The position numbers and the translations under genes were made by a program. A model generated the notes under the pieces. It saw nothing but the letters and a program-made list of their open reading frames with translations. It was not told where the DNA came from and did no database searches. Below are positions 26,393 to 35,785 of a stretch of 64,000 nucleotides of DNA, in pieces. Every line of letters begins with the position of its first letter. The stretch's first letter is position 1. The DNA comes from Deltaproteobacteria bacterium (lineage in GTDB: Bacteria > Myxococcota_A > Polyangia > Nannocystales > Nannocystaceae). Location: NCBI GenBank assembly GCA_016709225.1, contig JADJEE010000012.1, positions 682,001-746,000 on the forward strand, read 5' to 3'.

Positions 26393-26950
26393 ATGCGAAC
26401 CACCCTTGCTTGGATCTTCGGCCCCCTCGGGCTCGCGCTCACCCTCACGGCGTGCCCGGCCGGCGACGACGGCAGCGCCGACACCACGGGCGCGGAGAGC
26501 TCGACCGGCGCGACCACGACCGCGTCGACCACCGACTCGACCACCGCATCGACCACTGCGTCGACCACCGACTCGACCACTGCATCGACCACCGACTCGA
26601 CCACCGCATCGTCCACGATGACCACGAGTGACACGACCGACTCGAGCGGCGGCGCCGACTCGAGCAGCGGCGGCAGCGGCTCGGACAGCGGCACCACCGG
26701 CACCGCGATGTGCGAGATCGCCCCGGACGACGACGCGTGCGCCGTGTGCACGAAGGAGAACTGCTGCGCGGAGCTCACCGCGTGCGAGGCCAACGAGGAC
26801 TGCAACTGCCTCGTGCAGTGCGTCAACGAGATGGGATTGGGCATGCTCGCCCAGTGTCAGATGGATTGCATGATCCAGGGGTTCCCGCCCGGCTCGCTCG
26901 ATCTTCAGATGTGCAACGGCGCCAACTGCATGACGGAGTGCTCTGGCTGA
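26393..26950 (+). CDS. Thr/Ser-repeat lipoprotein with small Cys-rich domain
   Basis: 185 residues. Signal peptide with lipobox LTLTACPAG; then residues about 40-110 are nearly all Thr, Ser, Ala, Asp and Gly, built partly from 12-bp DNA repeats. The C-terminal about 75 residues hold ten or more cysteines (CAVCTKENCCAELTACE, CNCLVQCVN, CQMDCM, CNGANCMTEC), a compact disulfide-rich domain seen in many small myxobacterial lipoproteins of unknown role. The repeat linker probably acts as a flexible stalk. A strong hairpin follows the gene. Confidence 0.75.
   Translation: MRTTLAWIFGPLGLALTLTACPAGDDGSADTTGAESSTGATTTASTTDSTTASTTASTTDSTTASTTDSTTASSTMTTSDTTDSSGGADSSSGGSGSDSGTTGTAMCEIAPDDDACAVCTKENCCAELTACEANEDCNCLVQCVNEMGLGMLAQCQMDCMIQGFPPGSLDLQMCNGANCMTECSG
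26522..26617. repeat. Eight 12-bp tandem repeats coding for (A/D)STT units
   Basis: Units of the type GCRTCGACCACC and GACTCGACCACY run head to tail in the coding frame, each coding for A/D-S-T-T. Copies differ at wobble positions, so they are older than a fresh expansion. Confidence 0.85.
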
Positions 26951-27018
26951 GCCCGCGATCGCCTGCGCGGCCAGCCGTCGCGCGCGACGATCGCCCGCAT
27001 GTGCCCGCTCGAACGACG

Positions 27019-27056
27019 AAGGGCCGCTCCGATCCTCTGCGGATCGGGCGGCCCTT
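27019..27056. terminator. Long hairpin terminator between convergent genes
   Basis: AAGGGCCGC pairs with GCGGCCCTT and, inside it, CCGATCC pairs with GGATCGG: a 16-bp stem with a one-base bulge and a 5-base loop. It sits between the repeat lipoprotein stop (26950, plus) and the metK stop (27080, minus), so it can serve both transcripts. Flanking T-richness is weak. Confidence 0.8.
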
Positions 27057-27079
27057 GCCGTGTGGTTCGTGCGAACGCG

Positions 27080-28237
27080 CTACTTCTCGGCGCGCAGCGC
27101 CTCGAGCTTGGGCAGCCGCTCCCACGTGAAGTCGTGCTCTTCGCGGCCGAAGTGGCCGTAGGCGGCGGTCTGCGCGTAGATCGGCTTGAGCAGATCGAGC
27201 TCGGCGATGAGCCGCCCGGGCCGCGCGTCGAAGTGCTTGAGCACAATCTCGCTCAGGCGGTCGTCGGGGACCTTGCCGGTGCCGAAGCTCTCGACCAACA
27301 CGCTGACCGGCTTGGCCACGCCGATGGCGTAGGCGAGCTGGACCTCGACGCGCTCGGCGAGGCCCGCGGCGACCAGGTGCTTGGCGATGTAGCGCGCGTA
27401 GTAGGCCGCGCTGCGATCGACCTTCGAGGGGTCCTTGCCCGAGAACGCGCCACCACCGTGGCGACCCATGCCGCCGTAGGTGTCGACGATGATCTTGCGG
27501 CCGGTCAGACCCGAGTCACCCATGGGGCCGCCGATGACGAAGCGGCCGGTCGGGTTGACGTAGTACTTGGTGTCGTGGTCGAGGAGGTTCGCCGGCACCG
27601 TCGGCTTGATGACCTCCTCCATGATGAACTCCTTGAGCGTCGCGTGGGTGACGTCCTCGCTGTGCTGCGTGGACACGACCACCGCGTCGATGCGCTTGGG
27701 CACGCCACCGTCGTACTCGACGGTGACCTGGCTCTTGCCATCGGGGCGCAGGAAGCTGTCGCTCTCGCGACGACGCACGTAGGTCAGCCGGCGCGCCAGC
27801 TTGTGCGCGAGGCTGATCGGCAGCGGCATGAGCTCGCTGGTCTCGGTGCAGGCGTAGCCGAACATCATGCCCTGGTCGCCGGCGCCCTGCTCGTCGCTGT
27901 AGACGCCCTTGCCGTCGACGCCGAGCGAGATGTCCGGGCTCTGGGCCTCGAGCGCGACCAGCACGCCGCAGCTGTCGGCGTCGAAGCCCATCGCGGAGCT
28001 GGTGTAGCCGATCTCGCGCACGGTCTTGCGGACGATCGACGGGATGTCGACGTAGGTGCTGGTCGTGACCTCGCCGGCGACGTTGACGTACCCGGTCTTC
28101 ACCAGCGTCTCGCAGGCGACGCGACAGCGGGGATCCTTGGCGATGATGGCATCGAGGATCGAGTCGCTGATCTTGTCGCAGATCTTGTCGGGATGTCCTT
28201 CGGTGACGGACTCGCTGGTGAACAGACGGCGGGCCAT
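27080..28237 (-). CDS. metK: Methionine adenosyltransferase (S-adenosylmethionine synthetase)
   Basis: 385 residues, the normal family length. Signature motifs are present: [18 protein letters not shown] (ATP/Met site), [12 protein letters not shown], and [19 protein letters not shown] (P-loop-like). It makes S-adenosylmethionine from methionine and ATP in the cytoplasm. ATG 28237 has AAAGG six bases upstream. No neighbours in methionine metabolism; monocistronic, with its own hairpin terminator. The leader contains two competing inverted repeats (28283-28313), but no known SAM riboswitch consensus. Confidence 0.98.
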   Translation of the reverse strand: MARRLFTSESVTEGHPDKICDKISDSILDAIIAKDPRCRVACETLVKTGYVNVAGEVTTSTYVDIPSIVRKTVREIGYTSSAMGFDADSCGVLVALEAQSPDISLGVDGKGVYSDEQGAGDQGMMFGYACTETSELMPLPISLAHKLARRLTYVRRRESDSFLRPDGKSQVTVEYDGGVPKRIDAVVVSTQHSEDVTHATLKEFIMEEVIKPTVPANLLDHDTKYYVNPTGRFVIGGPMGDSGLTGRKIIVDTYGGMGRHGGGAFSGKDPSKVDRSAAYYARYIAKHLVAAGLAERVEVQLAYAIGVAKPVSVLVESFGTGKVPDDRLSEIVLKHFDARPGRLIAELDLLKPIYAQTAAYGHFGREEHDFTWERLPKLEALRAEK

Positions 28238-28282
28238 GACGTACCTTTCGCGGGCGATGCGGGTGGGGCCAAAGCACGTGCG

Positions 28283-28313
28283 CCGGCAAACTACGAGCCG
28301 GTCGCGCGCGACC
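28283..28313 (-). promoter_or_regulatory. metK leader with two mutually exclusive inverted repeats (candidate)
   Basis: On the transcribed strand a self-complementary GGTCGCGCGCGACC is followed by CCGGC-9 nt-GCCGG-type hairpin arms that share two bases with it. It could be a terminator of the upstream lipoprotein gene or a folded metK leader. No T-run and no match to SAM riboswitch cores that I can recall. Confidence 0.25.
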
Positions 28314-28366
28314 CCTTTAGGTTGCGGGGCGGAGCATGGCAGCGCCCCCCAGGCCGATCAACCCCG

Positions 28367-29455
28367 TTATGGCCGCGACAGCGCGAGCGATACGGCGAAG
28401 GGACCTAGCTCACTGCGCGCGTCTGCGGTGGTCGGCAGCTCGATGAACACGAACGCGCTGGCGAGGCCAGCGGCATCCACTTGCAACGTGCGCGGGGCCG
28501 CGGCGGGCGAAGCGTCCACGCAGGCGCGTTCGTCGGCGGCCAGGCAGCCCGGTGAGCGGATCGCGAGCGCGACGTCAGCGGCTTCGCTCGACGCCGTGAG
28601 CAGGAGATCGCCACCATCGGCGGGCGCATCCCAGGACACCAGCAGCACGGCCTCTGGACGCCGCGCGCCGGCGCACGAGTGCGCGTGCGCGTCGTCGTGG
28701 GGCGACGCGGGATCGATGGTGATGGTACTCGCGGCGTCTGGCGACAACACCACTGGGATCGCCGAGGCACAGGTGTCACCGAGCACCGTCGCGCAGCGCT
28801 GACTGCCGTCGGCCGTGGCGATGCAGGCCGTGCCGGTCTCGCAGCGTCCCTGGCCCGGCAGACCGCAGCCCTCGCCGCGCGCGATGACGTCGCGCCACCG
28901 CGTGGTCAGCTCGAACGACAGGCCCTCGAGATCGTTGGCCTCGTCCAGGCGTGGGTCGGCGGGATCGATGCCGACCGCGATCCATGCCTCGGTGCCCGCG
29001 GCGAGTTCGAGCACCTGCGCGGGCAGCCCGGTCGCGCAGGCCAGCACGCCGTCGTCGTCACAGCCGCGATCGCGAATGTCGATGCGGGGCGTGAAGCCGT
29101 TGCCGCGCGCCTCGACCTCGAGGTCGGCACGCACCGGCGTCGATACCCGCACGAACACCTCGGGGCCGCCGCGACCGCAGGCGCCACCGGCCTCTGCGTC
29201 GGCGTTCCACAGCGAACCGCGCCAGGTCGACTGCGTCAGCACCGGCGCGTCCGCGCAGCGATCGCCCACTGCCTCGACCGCCGCACCGTCGCTGGTCGAG
29301 CCGACCTCGCTCTCGCCGGTCATCGGCTTGTTCTTGATCGGCGGATCCGCCTCCGGCGGGCTCGCGCACGCGCCCACGCCCAGCGCCACCAGCACGGCCG
29401 CGCGCGCACGCCACCACGCGTGAAGCCGGCGCCGATCCTGTGTGCCCCGCACCAC
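28367..29455 (-). CDS. Hypothetical lipoprotein
   Basis: 362 residues. Signal peptide with lipobox GVGACASP. Beyond a short linker there are two related halves, each with a Cys-bounded beta-rich segment of the type seen in prepeptidase-like/DVUA0089-type beta domains: CADAPVLTQSTWRGSL with PEVFVRVSTPVRADLEVEA, and CASAIPVVLSPDAASTI with EAVLLVSWDAPADGGDL. Between them lies a small Cys-rich piece (CGLPGQGRCETGTACI). Surface or periplasmic location is inferred. Stops 129 bp before the metK start on the same strand. Function unknown. Confidence 0.7.
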   Translation of the reverse strand: MVRGTQDRRRLHAWWRARAAVLVALGVGACASPPEADPPIKNKPMTGESEVGSTSDGAAVEAVGDRCADAPVLTQSTWRGSLWNADAEAGGACGRGGPEVFVRVSTPVRADLEVEARGNGFTPRIDIRDRGCDDDGVLACATGLPAQVLELAAGTEAWIAVGIDPADPRLDEANDLEGLSFELTTRWRDVIARGEGCGLPGQGRCETGTACIATADGSQRCATVLGDTCASAIPVVLSPDAASTITIDPASPHDDAHAHSCAGARRPEAVLLVSWDAPADGGDLLLTASSEAADVALAIRSPGCLAADERACVDASPAAAPRTLQVDAAGLASAFVFIELPTTADARSELGPFAVSLALSRP

Positions 29456-29572
29456 GACTGGACGGTAGCATCCGCGAGGTTGGCGCGCGAGCGTGGGGCA
29501 GTTCGCCGCGCACCACCTCGGTCGCGCCGCGGACCGCCACGAACGCCGCCAGGCCTGCTAGCGTCGTTGTCG

Positions 29573-30913
29573 ATGACATCGCGATTCCAAGCGCTGACCA
29601 GGATGGATCTGCGTGCCGACGACGCCGAGGCGCGTCGGCTCTGGCGTGCCCGCTGCGCGCGTGCGGCCGGCCTCGCGGGCGAGGCCGATGCCGACGCCAA
29701 GCGCATCGTCGACGACGTGCGCGTGCGCGGCGACGTCGCGGTCGCCGAGCACACCGCGCGCCTCGAGCAGCGCACGCTCGCGCCGGCCCAGTTCGAGCTC
29801 GACGCCGCCACGCGGGCCGCCGCTGCGCGTCGCGTGCCGACGGCGATCGCCGATGCGCTGCGCTTCGCGGCCGCGCGCATCACCGCGTTCCACCGCACGC
29901 AGGTGCCGGTCGCCACCGGCCTCACCGACGCCCAGACCACGCTGCAGAGCCGGCCGACGCCGCTGCGCCGGGTCGCGGTGTACGCCCCCGGCGGCACCGC
30001 GGCGTATCCGTCGTCGGTGCTGATGGCGGCGATCCCCGCCAAGGTCGCGGGGGTCGACGAGGTGGTGCTGTTCACGCCGCGGCCCGCCGACGTGGTGCTG
30101 CTCGCGGCCGAGCTCGCGGGGGTCGACCGCGTGTTCCAACTCGGCGGCGCGCAGGCGATCGCGGCGGCGGCGTTCGGCACCGAGACCGTGCCGCGGGTGG
30201 ACAAGATCGTCGGCCCCGGCAACGCGTGGGTCACCGCGGCCAAGCGGCAGGTCTTCGGTGTCTGTGACATCGACGGCATCGCCGGGCCGAGCGAGATCCT
30301 CGTGATCGCCGACGGCAGTGCCGATCCGGTGATCGTCGCCGCCGACCTCATCAGCCAGGCCGAGCACGATCCGCTGGCGTGCGCCGTGCTCGTGACCGAC
30401 TCGCCGAGCCTGATCGACGCCGTCGACGGCGCACTGCAGGGCCAGCTCACGAACCTGCCGCGGGCCGAGATCGCCCAGGCATCCCTCGTCGAGCACGGCG
30501 CGGCGGTGCTGGTCGCCGATCGCGACGCCATGGTCGTCGCTGCAAACGACTACGCGCCCGAGCACCTGGAGCTGCTGGTCGAATCGCCGTGGGCGTTGGT
30601 GCCGACGCTGCGCACCGCCGGTGCGATCTTCGTCGGACCGCACACCCCCGAGGCCGCCGGCGACTACACGGCGGGCCCCAGCCACGTGCTGCCGACCGCC
30701 GGCGCGGCGCGCTTCGGCTCGCCGCTCGGCGTCGGCGACTTCACGAAGATCACCAGCGTGATCCAGCTGTCGGGGGCCGCGCTGACGGAGCAGGCCCCGG
30801 CGATCACCACGCTCGCCCGCGCCGAGGGCCTCGAGGGCCACGCGCGCGCGGTCGAGCTCCGCCTACCCTCGCCGCGGACCCAACGCACCACGCTGACGCC
30901 GCAGAGCCGATGA
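29573..30913 (+). CDS. hisD: Histidinol dehydrogenase
   Basis: 446 residues from ATG 29573. Conserved family blocks: [20 protein letters not shown], the strongly conserved [34 protein letters not shown] with the zinc/NAD region, QAEHDP, and APEHLEL. The enzyme oxidises L-histidinol to L-histidine in two NAD-dependent steps, the end of the histidine pathway. Stop overlaps hisC by 4 bp (ATGA), so the two are translationally coupled. The other his genes are not in the window. Confidence 0.97.
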   Translation: MTSRFQALTRMDLRADDAEARRLWRARCARAAGLAGEADADAKRIVDDVRVRGDVAVAEHTARLEQRTLAPAQFELDAATRAAAARRVPTAIADALRFAAARITAFHRTQVPVATGLTDAQTTLQSRPTPLRRVAVYAPGGTAAYPSSVLMAAIPAKVAGVDEVVLFTPRPADVVLLAAELAGVDRVFQLGGAQAIAAAAFGTETVPRVDKIVGPGNAWVTAAKRQVFGVCDIDGIAGPSEILVIADGSADPVIVAADLISQAEHDPLACAVLVTDSPSLIDAVDGALQGQLTNLPRAEIAQASLVEHGAAVLVADRDAMVVAANDYAPEHLELLVESPWALVPTLRTAGAIFVGPHTPEAAGDYTAGPSHVLPTAGAARFGSPLGVGDFTKITSVIQLSGAALTEQAPAITTLARAEGLEGHARAVELRLPSPRTQRTTLTPQSR

Positions 30914-32010
30914 CAGACCACACCCCGGCCTGGACTCGACACCTCCAACCCGCGCTCGCGGGGCTCGGGGTCTATCACGCCCCAGCGAGCACTGCGTTCG
31001 CGCGCATGCACGCCAACGAGAACCCCGAGCCGTGGCCCGACGAGGTCATGCAGGCGCTCGCGCAGTGCGTGCAACAGGTCGAGCTCGGTCGTTACCCCGA
31101 CAGCTCGGGTCGGATGCTGCGCGAGGTGTTGGCGGCACGCCACGGCTGCGAGGCCGATCGCATCGTGCTCGGCAACGGCAGCGACGAGGTGATCTCGCTG
31201 CTGCTCACCGCGCTCGCCGGCGGATCGCCGCCGGTGTTGGTGGTGCCGAGCCCGACCTTCGTGATGTACGGCCACAGCGCCCGCGTGCTCGGCTACGAGG
31301 TCCGCGAGGTCCCGCTCGACGACGCGCTGCAGCTCGACGGCGACGCGATGCACCGCGCGCTGACGGGCGCGACGATCTGCTTCTTGGCGCGGCCCAACAA
31401 CCCCACCGGCACCGTGTGGTCGGCGGCGCTCATCGACGATTTGGTCGCGACCCACCCGTCGGTGGTGTTCGTGATCGACGAGGCCTACATCGCCTATGCC
31501 CCCGGCGCATCGCTGTGGCGGGCCGACGCGCCAGCGCACGTGGTGCACATGGCGACGCTGTCGAAGATCGGCCTCGCTGCGCTGCGGGTCGGCTACGCCA
31601 TCGCGACGCCGGTGCTCGCGCACGCACTCGACAAGGTCCGGCATCCCTACAACGTCTCGCAGACCTCGCTGCTGCTGGCGCACACGGTGCTCACGCGCTT
31701 CGACCACGTGCAGCAGGAGCTCGTCGCGCGCGTGATCGGCAACCGCGAACGCCTCGCGCAGCTGCTGGGCACGCTGCCGGGGGCCCACGTGTACCCCTCG
31801 GGCGCAAACCTGGTGCTGGTGCGGTTGCGCTCCGCCGCGGCCGCCGATGCGGTGGTCGAGGGGCTCGCGGCCGGCGGCGTGCTGGTCAAGCGCATGAACG
31901 CGACGCCGCTGCTGCGCGGCTGCGTGCGTGCGAGCGTCGGCACGCGCGAGCAGCTCGACCGGCTGGCGGGCCTGCTGCCGGCGCTGGGCGAGCGGATCGC
32001 CCGACTCTAG
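30910..32010 (+). CDS. hisC: Histidinol-phosphate aminotransferase
   Basis: 366 residues. Class I/II PLP aminotransferase: HANENPEPWP near the N-terminus, RYPDSSG, GNGSDEVISLLL, ARPNNPTGTVW, VIDEAYIAYA (Asp/Tyr contacting PLP) and the PLP lysine in ATLSKIGLAALRVGYAI. Length and motifs are those of HisC, which transaminates imidazole acetol phosphate to histidinol phosphate. ATG overlaps the hisD stop, so hisD-hisC is one unit. Confidence 0.96.
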   Translation: MTDHTPAWTRHLQPALAGLGVYHAPASTAFARMHANENPEPWPDEVMQALAQCVQQVELGRYPDSSGRMLREVLAARHGCEADRIVLGNGSDEVISLLLTALAGGSPPVLVVPSPTFVMYGHSARVLGYEVREVPLDDALQLDGDAMHRALTGATICFLARPNNPTGTVWSAALIDDLVATHPSVVFVIDEAYIAYAPGASLWRADAPAHVVHMATLSKIGLAALRVGYAIATPVLAHALDKVRHPYNVSQTSLLLAHTVLTRFDHVQQELVARVIGNRERLAQLLGTLPGAHVYPSGANLVLVRLRSAAAADAVVEGLAAGGVLVKRMNATPLLRGCVRASVGTREQLDRLAGLLPALGERIARL

Positions 32011-32044
32011 CGGCAGTTGACGTCGGCCGCGGCGGCGGTCGACC

Positions 32045-32578
32045 ATGGAGCCCGACGTGAACCGACCGCCGCAGGCCAACCGCCACCGCACGGCGATCGG
32101 CATCGCACTGATCGCCCTGGGTGGCTCGTGCAACGCCGTCGGCATCGGGCTCACGGTCGCGCCGCGCCGCGACGGTGACCCCTCGGCAGGCATCTTCTGG
32201 ATCGCCGTCAGCATCGTCGCGATGATCGGGCCCGGCATTGTCCTGGTGTTGGCGGGCCGTCGCGCGGCCCGGCGCGCCAAGCAGCTCGACACCATCGCTG
32301 CACTGGCGTCCGCGAGCCAACGGATCTCGTTCGCCGTGCTCGCAACCGACCTCCAGGTCACGCAGACGGTCGCGCGGGCATTGCTGCTCGAGGCCATCGC
32401 GGCGGGCCGCATCGTCGGTCGGCTCGACCTCGACGCTGGGGCCTTCATCTCTGGCTCCACCCACGGCGGCGTCCAGCAGGTGGAGATGGTCTGTCGCAAT
32501 TGCGGCGGCCGCTCGCGGGTCATCGTGTCGATGTCGGCGCCATCGCTGTGCTCGTACTGCGGCTTCCGCCTGGCGTGA
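32045..32578 (+). CDS. Two-helix membrane protein with C-terminal zinc ribbon
   Basis: 177 residues. Two hydrophobic helices (about 15-38 and 52-75) are followed by a winged-helix-like segment (RISFAVLATDLQVTQTVARALLLEAIAAGRIVG region) and a C-terminal zinc ribbon: VCRNCGG then, after a gap of about 16, LCSYCGFRLA. Two CxxC knuckles imply zinc binding. It may be cotranscribed with hisDC (34 bp gap). I do not recognise a characterised homologue. Confidence 0.65.
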   Translation: MEPDVNRPPQANRHRTAIGIALIALGGSCNAVGIGLTVAPRRDGDPSAGIFWIAVSIVAMIGPGIVLVLAGRRAARRAKQLDTIAALASASQRISFAVLATDLQVTQTVARALLLEAIAAGRIVGRLDLDAGAFISGSTHGGVQQVEMVCRNCGGRSRVIVSMSAPSLCSYCGFRLA

Positions 32579-32638
32579 GTCCGCGATCGATCTGCGCGTG
32601 GCACCTTCGGGGGCGCCCGCGCGTACGCTCGTGCAGCC

Positions 32639-33673
32639 ATGCTCCGCCGCCTCCGACTCGCCGCCCTCGAACGCGCCGCCCTCCTCTCGACCTGGACGAT
32701 CGCGTGCACGCCCGCTGCGGGTCCGAGCGCGGCCGAGGCCCCGATCGCCGCGGCCATGCCCGCCGCGCCGACGCCCGTCGACGCGGCCCCGAGCTCCGTG
32801 ACGCCGGCAACGGCCACGACCTCGGCGCCCACGGAGCTGACGCTCGTCAACCTCGCCCCGGGATCCTTCGCGCTGAAGGCCGACGCGGCGATCGGCCTGC
32901 GCACGGTCGCTCGGCTGGAGCGACGCGACGACCAGGGCCACTGGCAGCCGCTCACCGGGCTCGACGTCGGCGAGGGGTATCGACTGGTCGCGAGCTGCAG
33001 CGAGACCCCCGGTTCGTGCCTCGAGCTGGCCGCGGGTGCCGAGCTGCGACCGGTGCCGTTCTCGGGCATGAGCTGCAGCTCGCAGTGCCAGAAGAGCTGC
33101 CGCGCGAACGTGTTCCTGGGCCCCGCGACCCTGCGACTGTCGGTCGACACCTGCGATGGTCGTCGGCTCGACGGCCCCGCGTTCGAGCTGCCCGCGGTCG
33201 GCGGTGACGAGCACCTCGCGCGGGTCGGCCTCGCCACCGGCATGCTCACCGGCGAAGCGGTGCGCATGCACGAGCCCAACGCCGCCGAGGATCGCGTGGG
33301 CAAGACGCGGATCTTCGAGTGGCGCACGCGCGAGGACACCCGCCGCGCGCTGAGCCCGACCCAGCTCACCACGCTCGCGACGCTGCTCGCCGATCCGAGC
33401 GGCTACGACGACCAGATCCTCAAGCGCTGCCGCATGGGCGAGCTGGTCGGCTTCACGCTCACGCAGCGGCTGGCCTCGACCGGGGCAGAGGTCGAGCTGC
33501 GCCACGATCTGCTGGTCGATCTGCACTGCAACAAGATCTTCTTCGGCCCCGCCGGTGGACACGGCGACGCGGCGATCACCCACGCCAGTCACTTCGACGC
33601 CTCACACCCCGCGTGGCTGGCGTTCGTGCGCGACGTGTTCCCCGGCGACCGCGCGCTGGCCCGCGTGAAGTGA
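32639..33673 (+). CDS. Hypothetical secreted lipoprotein
   Basis: 344 residues. Basic start, hydrophobic stretch and a lipobox-like WTIACTP, then an Ala/Pro/Thr linker to about residue 65. Beta-rich region follows with four cysteines close together (SCSETPGSCLEL; CSSQCQKSC). The C-terminal part contains VELRHDLLVDLHCNKIFFGP and a His-rich stretch (THASHFDASHPAW). No family recognised. It sits between hisC-linked genes and a convergent SGNH hydrolase, 22 bp between stops. Confidence 0.6.
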   Translation: MLRRLRLAALERAALLSTWTIACTPAAGPSAAEAPIAAAMPAAPTPVDAAPSSVTPATATTSAPTELTLVNLAPGSFALKADAAIGLRTVARLERRDDQGHWQPLTGLDVGEGYRLVASCSETPGSCLELAAGAELRPVPFSGMSCSSQCQKSCRANVFLGPATLRLSVDTCDGRRLDGPAFELPAVGGDEHLARVGLATGMLTGEAVRMHEPNAAEDRVGKTRIFEWRTREDTRRALSPTQLTTLATLLADPSGYDDQILKRCRMGELVGFTLTQRLASTGAEVELRHDLLVDLHCNKIFFGPAGGHGDAAITHASHFDASHPAWLAFVRDVFPGDRALARVK

Positions 33674-33695
33674 CGGCTCGCCGGCCAAGTGCGCC

Positions 33696-35180
33696 TCATC
33701 CTGCGCAGTCGAGGTCGCCGTCGTCGCACGGCACCACGACCAGCAGGTAGGCACCGCCGAACACGCTGGTGCCGTCGGACCAGCTGTCGACCACGATGCG
33801 CACGGGCCCCGAGAGCGTGGTCGAGATCGCGGTGTCGTCGCGTGCGAGACAGGTGGTCGGATCGAGGTCGTCGCCGAGCAGCTGCACGTCGACATCGGTG
33901 CCGACACGATCGAGCACCACGATGCGCACCGGGGTGTCGACCTCGGGCGACAGCGCGTAGACCAGCTCAGGCCCCGATTCGTCGGCGCTGCCGCAGCCGG
34001 GATAGCCGTCGATCACCGCCGCGCCGTCGCGCAGCGTGTCGCGGGCATCCGCGAAGGGCAGTCGCGCAGGCTCGATGACGATCGGTGAGGCCGCGAGGCC
34101 GTCGCCAAGCGGTGGCGCGATCTCGTCGGTGGGTGCGTCGAGGCCCTCGACCTGCTCCTGCACGACCTCGAACATGCGCGCGAGCAGCTCGAGCTGTGCG
34201 AGGTTGCGCCGGTTGTAACCGTGCATGAGGCCGGCGTCGTCGAGCGTGCAGGCGCCCCGCGGGTCGGGCTCGAGATGCAGACCATCGGCACCCAGACCGT
34301 GACCCGGTAAGCCGTCGATCGCGAGGTGGGCATCGACGAACGGGATCTGTCGCGCCTGCGCGACGCCCCGCAGGACCGTGTTGTAGAGCGCGATGAAGCG
34401 ATCGGCGTCGGGGTCGTCGCCGCGGCGCGTGAGGCCGACCAGCACCGGGATCACACCGGCCGCCTCGGCGTGGTCGAGCAGGTCCATCAACGCGCCGTAG
34501 AAGCCCGGCAACGCGGTGAGCGGCGTGATGCCGAGGTTCATGTCGTTGGTGCCGTAGTGCACGAACGCCAGCGACGGCGCGAGCGCGTCGATCTCGAGCT
34601 GCAGCGGCGAGGGCTCGCCGGTGATGGCCCACGCCGCGGTGCGCCCGACCTCGGTCGCGACACTGTCGCGATCGAACGGCGAGCTGCCGGCCGCATCACC
34701 ACCGAGGAAGAACGACCACGCGTCCTGCAGCTCGACGTGCGCCGCCCACACGAGGCCGTCGCCGGCGAAGCAGTGCAGGTTGTTCGGGTTCACGTCGCTC
34801 GAGGCGCCGACCTTCATGAACACGTCCTGCGCGCCCTCGGACGCATCGACGCGGGCCCGCAGCGCCGCGGCGACCGACGCGGTGATCGGCGAGTGCACGC
34901 GCGACGCCGGGTAGTACGCCCACGGCGGTGCCTCCGGCTCGCCGGTGTCGCCGGCGTCGGTGCTGCCCTCGCCGCTGCCGTCCGCGTCGGTGCCCGTGCT
35001 CGCCGGCTCGTCGACGAAGGTGGTGCCCGTGCTCGCGTCGGAGGCTTCGCCGCCGGCGTCGGTGCTCGTGCCCGCCGATGGGATCACCGCCTCGCGCGAT
35101 GCGGCTTCGTGGCACGCCGCAGCCGCGAGGCCGAGCGATACGGCGAAGGAGCATCGGATGCAGGGGCGGCGCGGCGGCAC
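33696..35180 (-). CDS. SGNH/GDSL-like hydrolase lipoprotein
   Basis: About 494 residues from GTG 35180 (the frame stays open further upstream, without a convincing start). Lipobox LAAAACHE, then an Asp/Ser/Gly/Thr linker. The SGNH fold is indicated by block I FMKVGASSDVNPN, block III HYGTNDMN and block V ADGLHLEPD. The nucleophile block reads GAS rather than the usual GDS. A C-terminal about 130-residue beta domain with a Cys pair resembles calcium-dependent prepeptidase-like modules (VRIVVLDRVGTDVDVQLL, TTCLARDD). Expected role is extracellular ester or acetyl hydrolysis; substrate unknown. Divergent from the AraC gene. Confidence 0.72.
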   Translation of the reverse strand: MPPRRPCIRCSFAVSLGLAAAACHEAASREAVIPSAGTSTDAGGEASDASTGTTFVDEPASTGTDADGSGEGSTDAGDTGEPEAPPWAYYPASRVHSPITASVAAALRARVDASEGAQDVFMKVGASSDVNPNNLHCFAGDGLVWAAHVELQDAWSFFLGGDAAGSSPFDRDSVATEVGRTAAWAITGEPSPLQLEIDALAPSLAFVHYGTNDMNLGITPLTALPGFYGALMDLLDHAEAAGVIPVLVGLTRRGDDPDADRFIALYNTVLRGVAQARQIPFVDAHLAIDGLPGHGLGADGLHLEPDPRGACTLDDAGLMHGYNRRNLAQLELLARMFEVVQEQVEGLDAPTDEIAPPLGDGLAASPIVIEPARLPFADARDTLRDGAAVIDGYPGCGSADESGPELVYALSPEVDTPVRIVVLDRVGTDVDVQLLGDDLDPTTCLARDDTAISTTLSGPVRIVVDSWSDGTSVFGGAYLLVVVPCDDGDLDCAG

Positions 35181-35302
35181 GGTCGCTTCGGCCGACCATG
35201 GTAGCGGGATCCCGGCCGCCGCGCGGGCGCGGGGGCGCACCCGCACAGGGAATGCGGCTATCGTCGAACCGACGGGCTCCGCCCCTCGAAGGCGGCACGA
35301 CG

Positions 35303-35698
35303 ATGCTGATCCCACCACCGACCTTCGCGAAGCTGTGCCGCGCGCGCCGCCTGCTCGTCGACCCCGATGCGCGCGCGCTGCCGCTGCGCGAGCTGGCGGC
35401 GGCGGTGGGCCTCTCGCATCACCAGATGATCCGCCAGTTCGCGGCGCTGTTCGGCGACACGCCCCACCAGCTCCGCATCGCCGCGCGCGTCGAGCTCGCG
35501 CGCGAGCTGCTCGCGCGGGGCGACCGATCGGTGACCGAGGTGTGCTTCGAGCTGGGCCTGTCGAGCCTGGGCAGCTTCAGCGCCGGGTTCGCGCGGCGCA
35601 CCGGCACGTCGCCGTCGCGGGCGCGACGCGGCTTCGTCAGCGTGCCGCCGCCGCTGCCGATCCCCGGTTGCTTCGGCCTGATGTGCGTCGCGCGCTGA
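35303..35698 (+). CDS. Short AraC-family transcriptional regulator
   Basis: 131 residues, essentially only the double helix-turn-helix DNA-binding part: LRELAAAVGLSHHQMIRQFAALFGDTPHQL is the first HTH and SVTEVCFELGLSSLGSFSAGFARRTG the second, with family residues GFSS-like SLGSFS and FRR-like FARR. No ligand-binding domain is attached. The VOC-domain gene follows 87 bp downstream in the same direction; regulators of this short type are often next to VOC genes, which suggests local control. Start at ATG 35303. Confidence 0.9.
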   Translation: MLIPPPTFAKLCRARRLLVDPDARALPLRELAAAVGLSHHQMIRQFAALFGDTPHQLRIAARVELARELLARGDRSVTEVCFELGLSSLGSFSAGFARRTGTSPSRARRGFVSVPPPLPIPGCFGLMCVAR

Positions 35699-35785
35699 CG
35701 GCCGACGCAACTCTGGAGAAGCGCACGCGCGCGCGCCCAGGCAGAGTACGCCCACGCCCGCCGAACGCGGCGGCGAAGGACGCCA

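Noticed and set aside
26522..26617. Short regular repeats considered as a CRISPR array
   Set aside because: Units of 12 bp without spacers, in frame with a lipoprotein; a coding minisatellite.
28238..28366. SAM riboswitch before metK
   Set aside because: I could not match SAM-I, SAM-II or SAH core sequences; only two inverted repeats remain and are listed as a weak candidate.
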